Below, one piece after another: positions 1-8,668 of a DNA stretch of 64,000 nt (position 1 is the stretch's first letter; each line of letters starts with the position of its first letter). Origin of the DNA: CAWBJO01 sp963789175 (lineage in GTDB: Bacteria > Pseudomonadota > Alphaproteobacteria > Rhizobiales > Aestuariivirgaceae). The position numbers and the translations under genes were made by a program. Below the pieces are notes generated by a model. It did not search any database. It was not told the origin of the DNA and worked only from the letters and a program-made list of their open reading frames with translations. Location: assembly GCA_963789175.1 (NCBI GenBank), contig CAWBJO010000009.1:310001-374000 (forward strand). Reading direction: 5' to 3'.

Positions 1-475
1 CCATGAAGCCGTCCTGACCCTCGACGAACATGGAGATGAGAAGCAGGGCGAAGGAGGGAATGAGGAGCCAGAAGGAGATGTTGTTCATGCGCGGGAAGGC
101 CATGTCGGGCGCCCCGATCATGAGCGGCACGAACCAGTTGCCGAAACCGCCGATCATGGCCGGCATGACCATGAAGAAGATCATGATGAGGCCGTGGGCG
201 GTGACGAAGACGTTGTACATGTGCTTGCCGGCATCGGCGGCGACGCCCGGATCGACGCCGTAGACCATGCTGGCGAGGCCGTGGAAGATCTGGATGCCCG
301 GCTCCTGCAGCTCGACGCGCATCAGGATCGAAAGGATGCCGCCGATCAGCCCCGCGACGATCGCGAACACGAGGTACATCGTGCCGATGTCCTTGTGGTT
401 GGTCGAGTAGGCGTAGCGACGCCACCCGGTCGGGTGGCTGTCGTGATCACCATGGGAAGCCTGTGCATATGCCAT
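1..475 (-). CDS. ctaD: Cytochrome c oxidase subunit I, N-terminal part (cut by window edge)
   Basis: Catalytic subunit of the aa3-type cytochrome c oxidase, an inner-membrane protein that carries haem a, haem a3 and CuB. The visible 158 codons start MAYAQASHGDHD and soon read YAYSTNHKDIGTMYLVF, the conserved subunit I entry into helix 1. Further on come VYGVDPG, FMVMPAMIGGFGNWFVP and FPRMNNISFWLL, all typical of heme-copper oxidase subunit I. The haem and CuB histidines beyond helix 2 lie outside the window. It follows ctaC by 42 bp on the same strand, the usual coxB-coxA order, so the two are probably cotranscribed. Confidence 0.96.
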   Translation of the reverse strand, partial: MAYAQASHGDHDSHPTGWRRYAYSTNHKDIGTMYLVFAIVAGLIGGILSILMRVELQEPGIQIFHGLASMVYGVDPGVAADAGKHMYNVFVTAHGLIMIFFMVMPAMIGGFGNWFVPLMIGAPDMAFPRMNNISFWLLIPSFALLLISMFVEGQDGFM

Positions 476-517
476 TTGCCGATCCTCGTTCCGCGTTTGA
501 CCGCGGACCCCAATTCT

Positions 518-1420
518 CTACTCGGCAGCCGCAGCCGCCATCGATTGTCGCTCCGGCGCCGGGAGCGCCGCAAGCATCCGGTTCGCCGCTTCGACGCCGG
601 CCGTCTTGGCCGTCTCGACCCAGGCGTTGAATTCGGGCTCCGGCACGGCGCGCACCATGACCGGCATGAAGGCGTGATCCTTGCCGCACAGCTCGGAGCA
701 CTGCCCGTAATAGATTCCGGGCTGGTCGACGTTGAACCATTCCTCGTTGAGCCGGCCGGGAACGGCGTCGATCTTCGAGCCGAAGGACGGCACGGTCCAG
801 GCGTGGATGACGTCGCTCGCCGTGACGATGAGGCGGACCGTCTTGCCGACGGGGACGACCATCGGGTTGTCGGCCGCAAGATGGCGCGGCTGGCCGGACG
901 CGTCGGCATCGGCATCGCTCAGGATGTTGGAATCGAAGGCCACGCCGGCATGGTCGGGATATTCGTACGACCAGTACCACTTGTTGCCGGTGACCTTAAC
1001 CGTCATGTCGCCGTCGGGCATGTCGCGCTGCAGGTAGAGCAGCCGGAAGGAGGGCACGGCGATGGCCAGCAGGATGACCACCGGAATGATCGTCCACAGC
1101 ACTTCGATGGTGGTGTTGTGGGTGGTGCGCGACGGCACCGGATGGGCCTTCGCATTGAAGCGGACCATGACCACGACGAGGAGGCCGAGGACGAAGATGG
1201 TGATGAGCGTGATGAGTACGGTGAGGAGCGTGTGGAGCTGATGAATGCCTTCCGCCGAGGGCGAGGCGGGAAGCTGCATGTTGATCTGCCAGGGCTCCGG
1301 CTTGCCGAGAGCGGCGGCGAAAGCGCCCTCCCCCAGGCCGAAGAAGGCCGCGGCGAGCAGAAGCCCGGCGGCGCCCAACAGCCGCATCACCCTCACCCGC
1401 TTTTCCGATTTGCCCGCCAT
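518..1420 (-). CDS. ctaC: Cytochrome c oxidase subunit II (CuA subunit)
   Basis: Takes electrons from cytochrome c through the binuclear CuA centre and passes them to subunit I. The protein has two transmembrane helices (TLLTVLITLITIFVLGLLVV and IEVLWTIIPVVILLAIAVPS), then a periplasmic cupredoxin domain. The CuA ligand loop CSELCGKDHAFM is complete, and the conserved tryptophan-rich GNKWYWSYEYP is present. The start chosen gives MAGKSEKRVRVMRLLGAAGLLL, a normal signal peptide. An in-frame ATG at 1510 would add 30 residues that form a second hydrophobic stretch, so the start is not certain. About 300 residues is usual for the family. It is divergent from the IalB-family gene. Confidence 0.96.
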   Translation of the reverse strand: MAGKSEKRVRVMRLLGAAGLLLAAAFFGLGEGAFAAALGKPEPWQINMQLPASPSAEGIHQLHTLLTVLITLITIFVLGLLVVVMVRFNAKAHPVPSRTTHNTTIEVLWTIIPVVILLAIAVPSFRLLYLQRDMPDGDMTVKVTGNKWYWSYEYPDHAGVAFDSNILSDADADASGQPRHLAADNPMVVPVGKTVRLIVTASDVIHAWTVPSFGSKIDAVPGRLNEEWFNVDQPGIYYGQCSELCGKDHAFMPVMVRAVPEPEFNAWVETAKTAGVEAANRMLAALPAPERQSMAAAAAE

Positions 1421-1878
1421 TCCACCATCCGCCGATTGAACGCCGATCGCGCCATCCAGCGCGGATGCGCCCACGCATAGCGCCGATGCGAACGCAAAGA
1501 TGCCACTCATGAACCACAAACCCCGGCCTGCCGCAATCGGCAACTGCGCGGCAAAGTTTCGCGGCGGATCGCGCCAAGTGGCTCATCCCAGTCGGGATTT
1601 TTGCCGCGACGACCGGGCCCCGGGACGCGCTTCGCAATTCCGCCTCAATTGTCGCCGACACAGCCGACGAGCGATGCGGCGCGTCCCGAACGACGGGTTC
1701 GATAGCGACGATGTTCTTGCGACTTTTTGACACAAGAAACGTCTCGGCAGTCGCGCTCTACGACCCTTTCGACCCTTGGAGAGACGGGCGATGCTTTGAC
1801 TTTGGCTGCAATCGCGCTAATCGAAATCCGTCGCCGAGCCATACAACCGATGCCCGACCCCTTGGAGCAAGCAAGACC
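1421..1878. other. Divergent intergenic region between ctaC and the IalB-family gene
   Basis: About 460 bp hold no gene I can support. The region must contain the ctaC promoter (minus strand) and the promoter of the secreted-protein gene (plus strand). A TTGACA hexamer lies at 1727-1732 on the plus strand, but no acceptable -10 follows at 16-18 bp. The short open frames here have no coding-like features. If ctaC starts at 1510 instead of 1420, the gap shrinks by 90 bp. Confidence 0.5.
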
Positions 1879-2610
1879 GTGAGCCAGAATCGCTTCCTTC
1901 CCGCCGCAACCGCACTCCTGCTTGCCTGCGGCATCGCCGCCGCAATTCCCGCAGCCCTAGCCCAGAACACCCCTCAGACGCCGACCGCCAAGAACACGTT
2001 CGGCCCGAGGGTCCAGAAGGCGGCGCCGGCAGACGCCGGCAACCCCAACCGGCCGAAGATCGATCCGCCGGAGACGGTCGCCACCTTCGACGACTGGCGC
2101 ATCCAGTGCGAAACCATCCGCATCCCGCGGGTGGCCAAAAAGGCCGGCGAGGCGGGAGCGACGGCGTCCGGCAAGTCGGACAGCGAGGCCGTGGCGGAGC
2201 CGGCGGCTGCCGACGCTACGACGGAGATCGAGGAACGCAAATTCTGCGGCATGATCCAGACGACGCGCTTCGAAAAGCGACCGCAGATCGGCCTCACCCT
2301 CTACATCTCGCGCCACAAGGCCGGCGACAAGATCTCGACCCAGATGAAGGTCCTCGCGCCGATCGGCGTCTACCTGCCGACCGGGGTGGCGCTGGAGATC
2401 GACGGGACGGCGGTGAGCCGCGTGCCCTTCTCGAACTGCCTGCCGCAGGTCTGCCTCGCGCGCGGCGAGGCGTCGCCCGAGACGCTGGACAAGCTCAAGA
2501 AGGGCAACGTCGCGAACTTCATCATCTATGAGGGACCCGGCGCCGGCGTGCCCATGGGAATCTCGCTCAAGGGTTTCGGCAAGGCGCTGACGGCGCTCGA
2601 CAAGCTCTAG
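1879..2610 (+). CDS. IalB-family (invasion-associated locus B) secreted protein
   Basis: Periplasmic or secreted protein of the family named after Bartonella IalB. Its function in free-living Hyphomicrobiales is not known. From the GTG start (243 aa) it begins with a signal peptide ending near AAIPAALAQ, then a low-complexity linker. The IalB core carries TFDDWRIQCET, an insertion rich in Ala and Glu, then KFCGMIQTTRF and GVYLPTGVALEIDG. Cysteines in RIQCE, KFCGM and SNCLPQVCLARG could form two disulfides. The next upstream start (1711) would place a non-signal stretch before the leader, so GTG 1879 is preferred. Divergent from ctaC and upstream of tldD, an order often seen in this group. Confidence 0.85.
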   Translation: MSQNRFLPAATALLLACGIAAAIPAALAQNTPQTPTAKNTFGPRVQKAAPADAGNPNRPKIDPPETVATFDDWRIQCETIRIPRVAKKAGEAGATASGKSDSEAVAEPAAADATTEIEERKFCGMIQTTRFEKRPQIGLTLYISRHKAGDKISTQMKVLAPIGVYLPTGVALEIDGTAVSRVPFSNCLPQVCLARGEASPETLDKLKKGNVANFIIYEGPGAGVPMGISLKGFGKALTALDKL

Positions 2611-2723
2611 ACCCGCAGGCCTCGCGCGGCGCGCGGGTAGTCAAAGCCGCGTCCGCTTCCTAGATTGGGAAGAGTCATGCCTCGTTCCTTCGGGCGTGAC
2701 CTTAAACGCAACAGGAGGCGCCC

Positions 2724-4139
2724 TTGCCCGCCATGACCCGCCCCGCCGCCAAGCTCGACGTGCTCGAAACGCCGCGGGCGCAGAGCATCCTCGCCGATGC
2801 ACTGTCGAAGTCCGAGGACGGCGAGCTCTTCCTCGAGCACCGGCAGTCGGAAGCGTTCGTCTACGACGACCAGAAACTGAAAAGTGCGGCGCTCGACACG
2901 ACGGAGGGCTTCGGCCTGCGTTCCGTCGCCGGCGAAACGACGGCCTATGCGCACAGCAGCGAGATCTCGGAAGAGGCGCTGGCGCGGGCGGCACACACGG
3001 TGAAGGCGATCCAGGGCGGCAGCTATGCAGCGCCGCCGCCGAAGACGAACCGCCGCCTCTATCAGGACGTCAATCCGGTCGAAGCCACCGATTTCAAGAC
3101 CAAGGCCGCATTCCTGCAGGAGGTCGACGCCTTCGCCCGCGCCCAGGACCCGCGGATCAAGCAGGTGTCGGTGTCGCTCACCGGCGAATGGCAATACGTG
3201 TCGATCGTGCGCCCGGACGGTTTCACGGCCCGCGACGCCCGGCCGCTCGTGCGCTTCAACGTCAGCGTCGTCGCGGAACAGGACGGCCGGCAGGAGGCGG
3301 GCGGCTACGGAATGGGCAGCCGCACCGACTATTCGCTCCTGCTCGATCCGGCGACTTGGCAGCATGCCGTCAAGGAAGCGGTGCGCCAAAGCCTCGTCAT
3401 GCTCGAGTCAGTCGCCGCACCGGCCGGAGAAATGGACGTGGTGCTCGGACCCGGCTGGCCCGGCATCCTGCTGCACGAAGCGATCGGCCACGGTCTCGAG
3501 GGCGATTTCAACCGCAAGAAGACGAGCGCGTTCAGCGGCCTCATGGGCACGCGGATCGCGGCCAAGGGCGTCACGGTGGTGGACGACGGCACGATCGAGG
3601 CGCGGCGCGGCTCGCTGTCCTTCGACGATGAAGGCATGCCGACCCAGCGCACCGTCCTCATCGACGACGGCATCCTGACGAGCTACATGCAGGACCGCCT
3701 CAACGCCCGGCTCAGCGGGCAAGCCCCGACCGGCAACGGGCGCCGGCAGTCGTACGCGCATGCGCCCATGCCGCGCATGACCAACACCATCATGGTTGCG
3801 GGCGAGCGGGATCCGGCGGAGATCCTCGCATCGGTGAAGAACGGCCTCTACGCCGTGAATTTCGGCGGCGGGCAGGTCGACATCACGAACGGCAAGTTCG
3901 TCTTCTCGTGCACCGAGGCCTACAAGGTCGAGAACGGAAAGGTCGGAGCCCCGGTCAAGGGCGCCATGATCATCGGCAGCGGCGCCGACGCCCTCACCCG
4001 CATCAGCATGGTCGGCAGCGACATGAAGCTCGACAGCGGCATCGGAACGTGCGGCAAGAACGGCCAGGGCGTTCCGGTCGGCGTCGGCCAGCCGACCATC
4101 CGGCTCGACAGGATCACCGTCGGCGGAACGGCTACGTGA
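2724..4139 (+). CDS. tldD: Metalloprotease TldD (U62 family)
   Basis: Catalytic half of the TldD/TldE protease, which in E. coli degrades unfolded peptides and matures microcin B17. The zinc-site motif HEAIGHGLEGD starts at residue 251, inside LLHEAIGHGLEGDFNR, and the C-terminal region has VNFGGGQVDITNGKFVFSC. The 471-aa length is typical. A strong AGGAGG (2713-2718) sits 5 bp before TTG 2724 and 14 bp before ATG 2733, so the TTG is the likelier start. The stop overlaps the next start by 4 bp (GTGA). The partner gene tldE/pmbA lies in the same window at 11873-13210. Confidence 0.95.
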   Translation: MPAMTRPAAKLDVLETPRAQSILADALSKSEDGELFLEHRQSEAFVYDDQKLKSAALDTTEGFGLRSVAGETTAYAHSSEISEEALARAAHTVKAIQGGSYAAPPPKTNRRLYQDVNPVEATDFKTKAAFLQEVDAFARAQDPRIKQVSVSLTGEWQYVSIVRPDGFTARDARPLVRFNVSVVAEQDGRQEAGGYGMGSRTDYSLLLDPATWQHAVKEAVRQSLVMLESVAAPAGEMDVVLGPGWPGILLHEAIGHGLEGDFNRKKTSAFSGLMGTRIAAKGVTVVDDGTIEARRGSLSFDDEGMPTQRTVLIDDGILTSYMQDRLNARLSGQAPTGNGRRQSYAHAPMPRMTNTIMVAGERDPAEILASVKNGLYAVNFGGGQVDITNGKFVFSCTEAYKVENGKVGAPVKGAMIIGSGADALTRISMVGSDMKLDSGIGTCGKNGQGVPVGVGQPTIRLDRITVGGTAT

Positions 4140-4783
4140 CATCGGGGCGGAACCGCCCACGCTTCGTCATCTTCGACATGGACGACGTGTTGTGCCGCTA
4201 CGATCTCGCGGCGCGGCTGCAGGTGATGGCGCAGGCGACCGGCCTGTCGCCCGAGGCGATCCGCGCGGCGATCTGGGATTCGGGGTTCGAGGACCTCTCG
4301 GACAACGGCCGCTTCGCCGACGGCGCCGCCTATCTCGGCGAATTCCACCGCCGTCTCGGGCGGACGCTCAGCCGGGCCGACTGGGTCGCGGCGCGCCGCG
4401 CGGCGATGACGCTCGATCCCGAGGTCATGGGCCTCGCAGAGGCGGTGAAGGCGAAGGCCGGGCTCGCCCTCTTCACGAACAACGGTCCGCTGCTCAAGGA
4501 AACGCTCGCCGAGATCCATCCGAAGCTCGGTTCGCTGTTCGGGACCCACATCTACTGCTCCTGCGAGTTCTCCGCCGCCAAGCCCGACCCCGGCACCTAC
4601 ACGCGCCTCGTGGCGCGGCTCGGCATCGCGCCCGGCGATGCGTATTTCATTGACGACAAGAAGGCCAATGTCGATGGTGCGCTCGCGGCCGGCCTCCTGG
4701 CCCACCACTACATCTCCTTTCCACCCCTGGCGCGCGAGGTCGAGACGCTTGGCCTGCTTCCTTCGGGACATCGGTTGAGATGA
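4136..4783 (+). CDS. HAD-superfamily hydrolase
   Basis: Cytosolic hydrolase with the haloacid dehalogenase fold, about 215 aa. Motif I is FDMDDVLCRYD (Asp nucleophile at residue 15 or so, but with DDV in place of the usual DGT). Motif II lies in ALFTNNGP, motif III is the Lys of AAKPDPGTY, and motif IV is FIDDKKANVDGA. A helical cap follows motif I. All four catalytic motifs are intact, and the substrate cannot be told. The GTG start overlaps the tldD stop (GTGA) and its own stop overlaps the MATE start (ATGA), so the three genes are probably translationally coupled. Confidence 0.88.
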   Translation: MTSGRNRPRFVIFDMDDVLCRYDLAARLQVMAQATGLSPEAIRAAIWDSGFEDLSDNGRFADGAAYLGEFHRRLGRTLSRADWVAARRAAMTLDPEVMGLAEAVKAKAGLALFTNNGPLLKETLAEIHPKLGSLFGTHIYCSCEFSAAKPDPGTYTRLVARLGIAPGDAYFIDDKKANVDGALAAGLLAHHYISFPPLAREVETLGLLPSGHRLR

Positions 4784-6141
4784 GCCCGCCCCCCGGAACG
4801 GCAAGCCCGACGCGCGAGGCCCGCTTCCTCACCGGCTCGACCATGCGGCACGTGACGGTGATGACCTTCACCGGCGCCCTGGGCCTCATGTCGATGTTCT
4901 TCGTCGATCTGGCCGATCTCTTCTTCCTCAGCCTTCTCGGGCGCACGGAGATCACCGCGGCGATCGGCTTCGCCGGCACCATCGCCTTCGCCAACCTGTC
5001 GCTGTCGATCGGCAGCGGCATCGCGGCGGCCGTGCACGTGGCGAGAAACGTCGGCGCCGGCCGCGTCGAGACGGCGCGTCACTTCGCGACGAACGCGGCA
5101 GCGTTCTCGGCGGCGGTTTCTCTCGCCATCTCGCTCGCCGTCGCCATCGGATCGGAACCGCTCCTGCGGCTGCTCGGCGCCGACGGCGAGGCATTGCGGC
5201 TGGCGCAGAACTATTTGTGGACGCTGATTCCGGGCTTCGTCCTCATCGCCACCGCGGTGGCGTTCAGCTTCATCCTGCGCGGGCTCGGCGACGCGCGGCG
5301 GTCGATGTACATCACCCTCGTCATCGCGGCGATCATCGCCGTGCTCGACCCGCTCTTCATATTCGGCTTCGGCCTCGGCCTCCAGGGCGCGGCGATCGCG
5401 ACGGTGATCGCCTATGGAGGCGCGTTCCTCACCGGCCTCTATGCGGTCAAGCGCGTGCACAACTTCCTGGCACCGTTCAGCCTCTCGCGCTTTCGCGCCG
5501 ACCTGCCCGCCATCCTCAGCATTGCCGGGCCGGCGATGCTGACGCAGGTCGCCACCCCGTTCGCGGCCGCCTATGCGACGGCGGCGATCGCGCCGTTCGG
5601 CAACGATGCGGTGGCGGGCATGGCGATCATCGGCCGACTCATCCCGGTGACCTTCGGCATCATCTTCGCGCTGTCGAGCTCCGTGGGGCCGATCATCGGC
5701 CAGAACGTCGGGGCGGAGCGCTTCGACCGCGTGAGGCAGACGCTGCGCGACGGCCTCATTTTCAACCTCGCCTATACGGGAACGACCTGCTTTCTCCTGC
5801 TCCTGTTCGGTTCCCACATCGCGTCGGGCTTCAGCGCGACTGGGGAGACCCACGACCTCATCGTGTTCTTCTGCACCTTCATCTCGTGGACTTGGGCGTT
5901 CGCCGGCGTGCAGTTCGTGGCGAGCGCGCTCTTCAACAACACCGGCCGCGCGACGACCTCGACGCTCCTCAACTGGGGCAAGGCGACGCTCGGCACCATC
6001 CCGCTCGTCCATTGGGGCGCGGCGACGTGGGGGGCGAAGGGAGTCCTCATCGGCACCGGCATCGGCTCGATCGTGTTCGGCATCGTGTCGCTCCTGTGGG
6101 CCGTCGCCGTGGTCAACAGGCTGGCGCGCAAAGCCGCTTGA
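4780..6141 (+). CDS. MATE-family multidrug/toxin efflux transporter
   Basis: Inner-membrane exporter of the MATE family (NorM/DinF type), 453 aa, with about 12 hydrophobic segments in two six-helix halves. The N-terminal half reads LMSMFFVDLADLFFLSLLG, where many MATE proteins have a similar helix 1 acid. The second half includes NVGAERFDRVRQTL, matching the repeated Q/N-NxGAxxxxR motif. The exported compound and coupling ion cannot be inferred. The ATG overlaps the stop of the HAD gene, so it is in the tldD operon. Confidence 0.93.
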   Translation: MSPPPGTASPTREARFLTGSTMRHVTVMTFTGALGLMSMFFVDLADLFFLSLLGRTEITAAIGFAGTIAFANLSLSIGSGIAAAVHVARNVGAGRVETARHFATNAAAFSAAVSLAISLAVAIGSEPLLRLLGADGEALRLAQNYLWTLIPGFVLIATAVAFSFILRGLGDARRSMYITLVIAAIIAVLDPLFIFGFGLGLQGAAIATVIAYGGAFLTGLYAVKRVHNFLAPFSLSRFRADLPAILSIAGPAMLTQVATPFAAAYATAAIAPFGNDAVAGMAIIGRLIPVTFGIIFALSSSVGPIIGQNVGAERFDRVRQTLRDGLIFNLAYTGTTCFLLLLFGSHIASGFSATGETHDLIVFFCTFISWTWAFAGVQFVASALFNNTGRATTSTLLNWGKATLGTIPLVHWGAATWGAKGVLIGTGIGSIVFGIVSLLWAVAVVNRLARKAA

Positions 6142-6196
6142 TGGGGCGGTGCGGCGGCCCCACAATGCCGGCCAGTCCCATCGAGCCTCGCGACCA

Positions 6197-6895
6197 ATGC
6201 TCATCGTCGACACGCTGGCCACGGCCCAGAAAGGAAAGATGATCGACCGCGTCGCGGCGGCCACCGGCCTGTCGCCCAGCGACGCGCGCAAGGCGCTCGA
6301 GGCGGTGTGCCCGTCGATCGCGGCCCGCATCCACGAGGGCGCTACGGACCGGCGAACGTTCGAAGAGCTCCTCGCCATCCTCGACGACAATCAGGGCGAC
6401 CTCCTCGAGGACGGCGACGTCGGCGCCGGCGACGTCGTGCGCGACGGCGAGGTGGTGCTGGCAGCGGCCTACGGCTCGCTCGCCACCGCGGAGACGGAAG
6501 CCCGGACAATAGCCAGGGCGCTCAGGCTCGATCCCGGCGGCATGGAACGGCTGGCGCCCATCGCGGCGGCCATCGTGCTCGCCATACTCGGCCGCCGCTA
6601 CCAGGAAGTGGCCGGACCGGTGGACGATCAGGCCGCCGAGCCCGCGGCAGAGACGGAGACGCAAACCGCCGCCGAGCCGGAACAGCCGGCGCCGTCGCGC
6701 GGGTTGCTCACGACCGTGCTGGTGACCGCAGGCACGGCCGCGGCGCGCGCCATCGTCAATCGCATGCTGCCGCGCCGACGCCGGCGAACCTACAGCTACG
6801 ACTACAGCTACGTCAGTGTCCGCCGCCGGCGAACACGGCGCCGGCGACGACGGACGCCGAACCTCAACGATCTCTTCAAAGGACTTCTGCGCTAG
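6197..6895 (+). CDS. DUF937-like protein with Arg-rich tail
   Basis: Hypothetical protein of 232 aa. The N-terminal part (about residues 1-60) reads DRVAAATGLSPSDARKALEA, which resembles the repeat unit of DUF937/YidB-like proteins. A second similar helical unit follows around residues 100-140, with IAAAIVLAILGRRY. An Ala/Glu/Pro-rich linker (about 155-175) precedes a strikingly basic C-terminus with runs RRRRR and RRRRTRRRRRR split by YSYDYSYVS. No signal peptide. The ATG at 6197 is chosen because the 16 codons before it look non-coding. The function is not known, and the basic tail suggests nucleic-acid or membrane-surface contact. Confidence 0.7.
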   Translation: MLIVDTLATAQKGKMIDRVAAATGLSPSDARKALEAVCPSIAARIHEGATDRRTFEELLAILDDNQGDLLEDGDVGAGDVVRDGEVVLAAAYGSLATAETEARTIARALRLDPGGMERLAPIAAAIVLAILGRRYQEVAGPVDDQAAEPAAETETQTAAEPEQPAPSRGLLTTVLVTAGTAAARAIVNRMLPRRRRRTYSYDYSYVSVRRRRTRRRRRRTPNLNDLFKGLLR

Positions 6896-6925
6896 CGCAC
6901 CTTCTTCTCCACGGTGGAGCCGGCA

Positions 6926-7194
6926 ATGGACATCGACAGGGACCGCACCGGCCTCGCCGTGATCCTGATCATCGGCTCGGTCGGGCTGCTGTCGGCAGCG
7001 GACGCGGTGGTGAAGCTCGTATCGGCGCACTATTCGATCTGGCAGATCTACACCGCCCGCTCGCTGTTCTCGATCGCCATCCTGGCCGTGCTCATGGGCC
7101 TCGGCCGTGAGAGCGGATGGTCCGAGGTCGTCGGCTCGTGGCCACCGGCGTCATCGTCCTGCGCAGCGCCACACCCCAAACCGCGAGCGCCTAG
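6926..7194 (+). pseudogene. DMT (EamA) transporter relic with internal deletion
   Basis: The first about 67 codons encode the start of a drug/metabolite transporter: DRTGLAVILIIGSVGLLSA, then ADAVVKLVSAHYSIWQIYTA and RSLFSIAILAVL, matching helices 1 and 2 of EamA proteins. After GRESGWSEVV the frame turns into a Ser/Pro-rich sequence. In another frame from about 7132 the DNA reads RLVATGVIVLRSATPQTASA and stops at 7192-7194, which looks like the last helix and tail of the same family. About 200 or more codons are therefore missing, and the two ends are joined out of frame. GGTGGAG (6913-6919) fits ATG 6926 as a ribosome site. Confidence 0.75.
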
Positions 7195-7294
7195 GCAGCG
7201 GGCGAATGAAAAACCCCGGGCTTGGACCCGGGGCGTGCTAGCGGCGTACCGCATCGCGCTGACCTCAGATAATGGTTGCGATTAATACGCCGGC

Positions 7295-7332
7295 AAAAAA
7301 ATGAGCGGCGGATGGGGGGACATCCGCCGCTC
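7295..7332 (-). terminator. Rho-independent terminator of the DUF1127 gene
   Basis: The 12-bp arms GAGCGGCGGATG (7303-7314) and CATCCGCCGCTC (7321-7332) are perfectly complementary with a 6-nt loop. On the minus strand the hairpin is followed by a run of seven T (complement of 7295-7301). It lies 38 bp after the stop of the minus-strand DUF1127 gene. Confidence 0.9.
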
Positions 7333-7370
7333 CTCGCGTTCGCCATGAGGAAAGCACTCCAACCTCCGTC

Positions 7371-7616
7371 TTAGTAATATCTTTTGCGGCGGGAGCGGCG
7401 ATTGAGCTCGGCGATGGGGTCGAGCGACAGGGGGAGATTCAACACGTCGCCGAGGTCGGACCGGGACAAGCCGATGTCGGCGAGCAAGCGGTCGTCGAGA
7501 TCCTCGATACCGCGGAGCTTGCGGCGGCGGCCCCAGTTGGCAAGGATGCGGCGGAGCGTGGGAAAGGCGACGGCGTTGTCGGCGGCGTGGGCCTGGGTCA
7601 GGATGTAGTCGCGCAT
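7371..7616 (-). CDS. DUF1127 small Arg-rich protein (copy 1)
   Basis: 81-aa protein starting MRDYILTQAHAADN, then NWGRRRKLRGIEDLDDRLLADIGLSRSDL, the DUF1127 signature. It ends with a basic tail RRSRRKRYY. Small DUF1127 proteins of alphaproteobacteria (for example CcaF1 of Rhodobacter) bind RNA or influence RNA turnover; this longer form is less studied. AGGAG sits 8 bp before the ATG. The gene stands alone with its own terminator and is divergent from a LysR regulator 160 bp away. A paralogue with the same MRDYIL start and LPLS-DP-AEL tail lies at 20281-20538, also divergent from a regulator. Confidence 0.92.
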   Translation of the reverse strand: MRDYILTQAHAADNAVAFPTLRRILANWGRRRKLRGIEDLDDRLLADIGLSRSDLGDVLNLPLSLDPIAELNRRSRRKRYY

Positions 7617-7776
7617 GGCACAGTTCTCCTGCGTTCCGGAAAATCATCTGTTTTCCGGTGGTTGGAACCAAGTTGTGATCAATTTCTGACTAGGAATATG
7701 TCATTCGCCTCTTGATTAGTCCAACGAATGTATTTTATAGTATCAATCAGAAACATTGATGTGTTGGAGGCGTTAG

Positions 7777-8658
7777 ATGATTCCCAATCTCGACATAGAC
7801 ATTCTCAAGACATTCATCGCCATAGCCGAGACCGGCGGCTTCACGCGCGCCGCGGGCGAGGTGAACAAGACCCAGGGCGCCGTGAGCATGCAGATGAAGC
7901 GACTCGAGGAGTTGGTCGGGCGACAGATCTTCGTGCGCGACGGGCGCCAGAGCCGGCTGTCGCCGGACGGCGAGCTGCTTCTCGACTATGCGCGACGGAT
8001 CATCCGGCTCAACGACGAGGCGATATCGACGTTCGCGGAGCCCGCCGTATCCGGCGTCGTGCGCTTCGGCGTTCCCGACGACTATGCCGACAACGTGCTG
8101 CCCGAGCTCCTCGCCCGGTTCTCGCGCACGCATCCGATGGTGCAGCTCGATGTCGAATGCCTCGACAGTCCGGCGCTGAGACAGAAGGCACAGGACGGCA
8201 GCATCGACCTGGCCCTGGTCAGCACGCCGGTCGGAACACCGGGCGTCGAGGTGCTGCGCACCGAGCCGCTCGTGTGGGTGACGTCGGCGCGCCATTGCGT
8301 GCATGACCGCGAGGTCGTGCCGCTGGCGGTGGCGCAGGTCGGATGCTGGTGGCGGCAGAAGATCACCGACGCGCTCGACGCCATGAAGCGTCCCTACCGC
8401 ATCGCCTATGCCAGCGACAGCTCGAACGCGGTGAAGGCGGCGGTGGTCGCCGGCCTTGCGGTCGGCGCCATTCCGAAGATCTGCGTCCGGTCCGACATGA
8501 AGGTGCTGGGCGAGGCCGAAGGCTTCGCGCCGCTGCACGAGTTCGACCTCGGCATCGTGCGGACGCCGGGCAAGCGCAACTCGGCGGTCGACGCGCTGGT
8601 ACGCCATCTCGTCGAAAGCTTCAGCAACATCGAGACCATCCGCATCGCTGCGGAGTGA
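7777..8658 (+). CDS. LysR-family transcriptional regulator
   Basis: 293-aa LysR regulator. The N-terminal winged HTH (residues 5-64) reads DILKTFIAIAETGGFTRAA and KTQGAVSMQMKRLEELVG, and the C-terminal periplasmic-binding-like effector domain begins near residue 90. A GGAG lies just upstream of the ATG. It is divergent from the DUF1127 gene over an AT-rich 160-bp spacer (7617-7776), so DUF1127 and its own promoter are the most likely targets (inference). The effector is unknown. It is convergent with gshA, 10 bp apart. Confidence 0.93.
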   Translation: MIPNLDIDILKTFIAIAETGGFTRAAGEVNKTQGAVSMQMKRLEELVGRQIFVRDGRQSRLSPDGELLLDYARRIIRLNDEAISTFAEPAVSGVVRFGVPDDYADNVLPELLARFSRTHPMVQLDVECLDSPALRQKAQDGSIDLALVSTPVGTPGVEVLRTEPLVWVTSARHCVHDREVVPLAVAQVGCWWRQKITDALDAMKRPYRIAYASDSSNAVKAAVVAGLAVGAIPKICVRSDMKVLGEAEGFAPLHEFDLGIVRTPGKRNSAVDALVRHLVESFSNIETIRIAAE

Positions 8659-8668
8659 TCTTTTCCGA

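Noticed and set aside
1727..1755. TTGACA as a sigma-70 promoter for the IalB-family gene
   Set aside because: No -10-like hexamer lies at 16-18 bp spacing.
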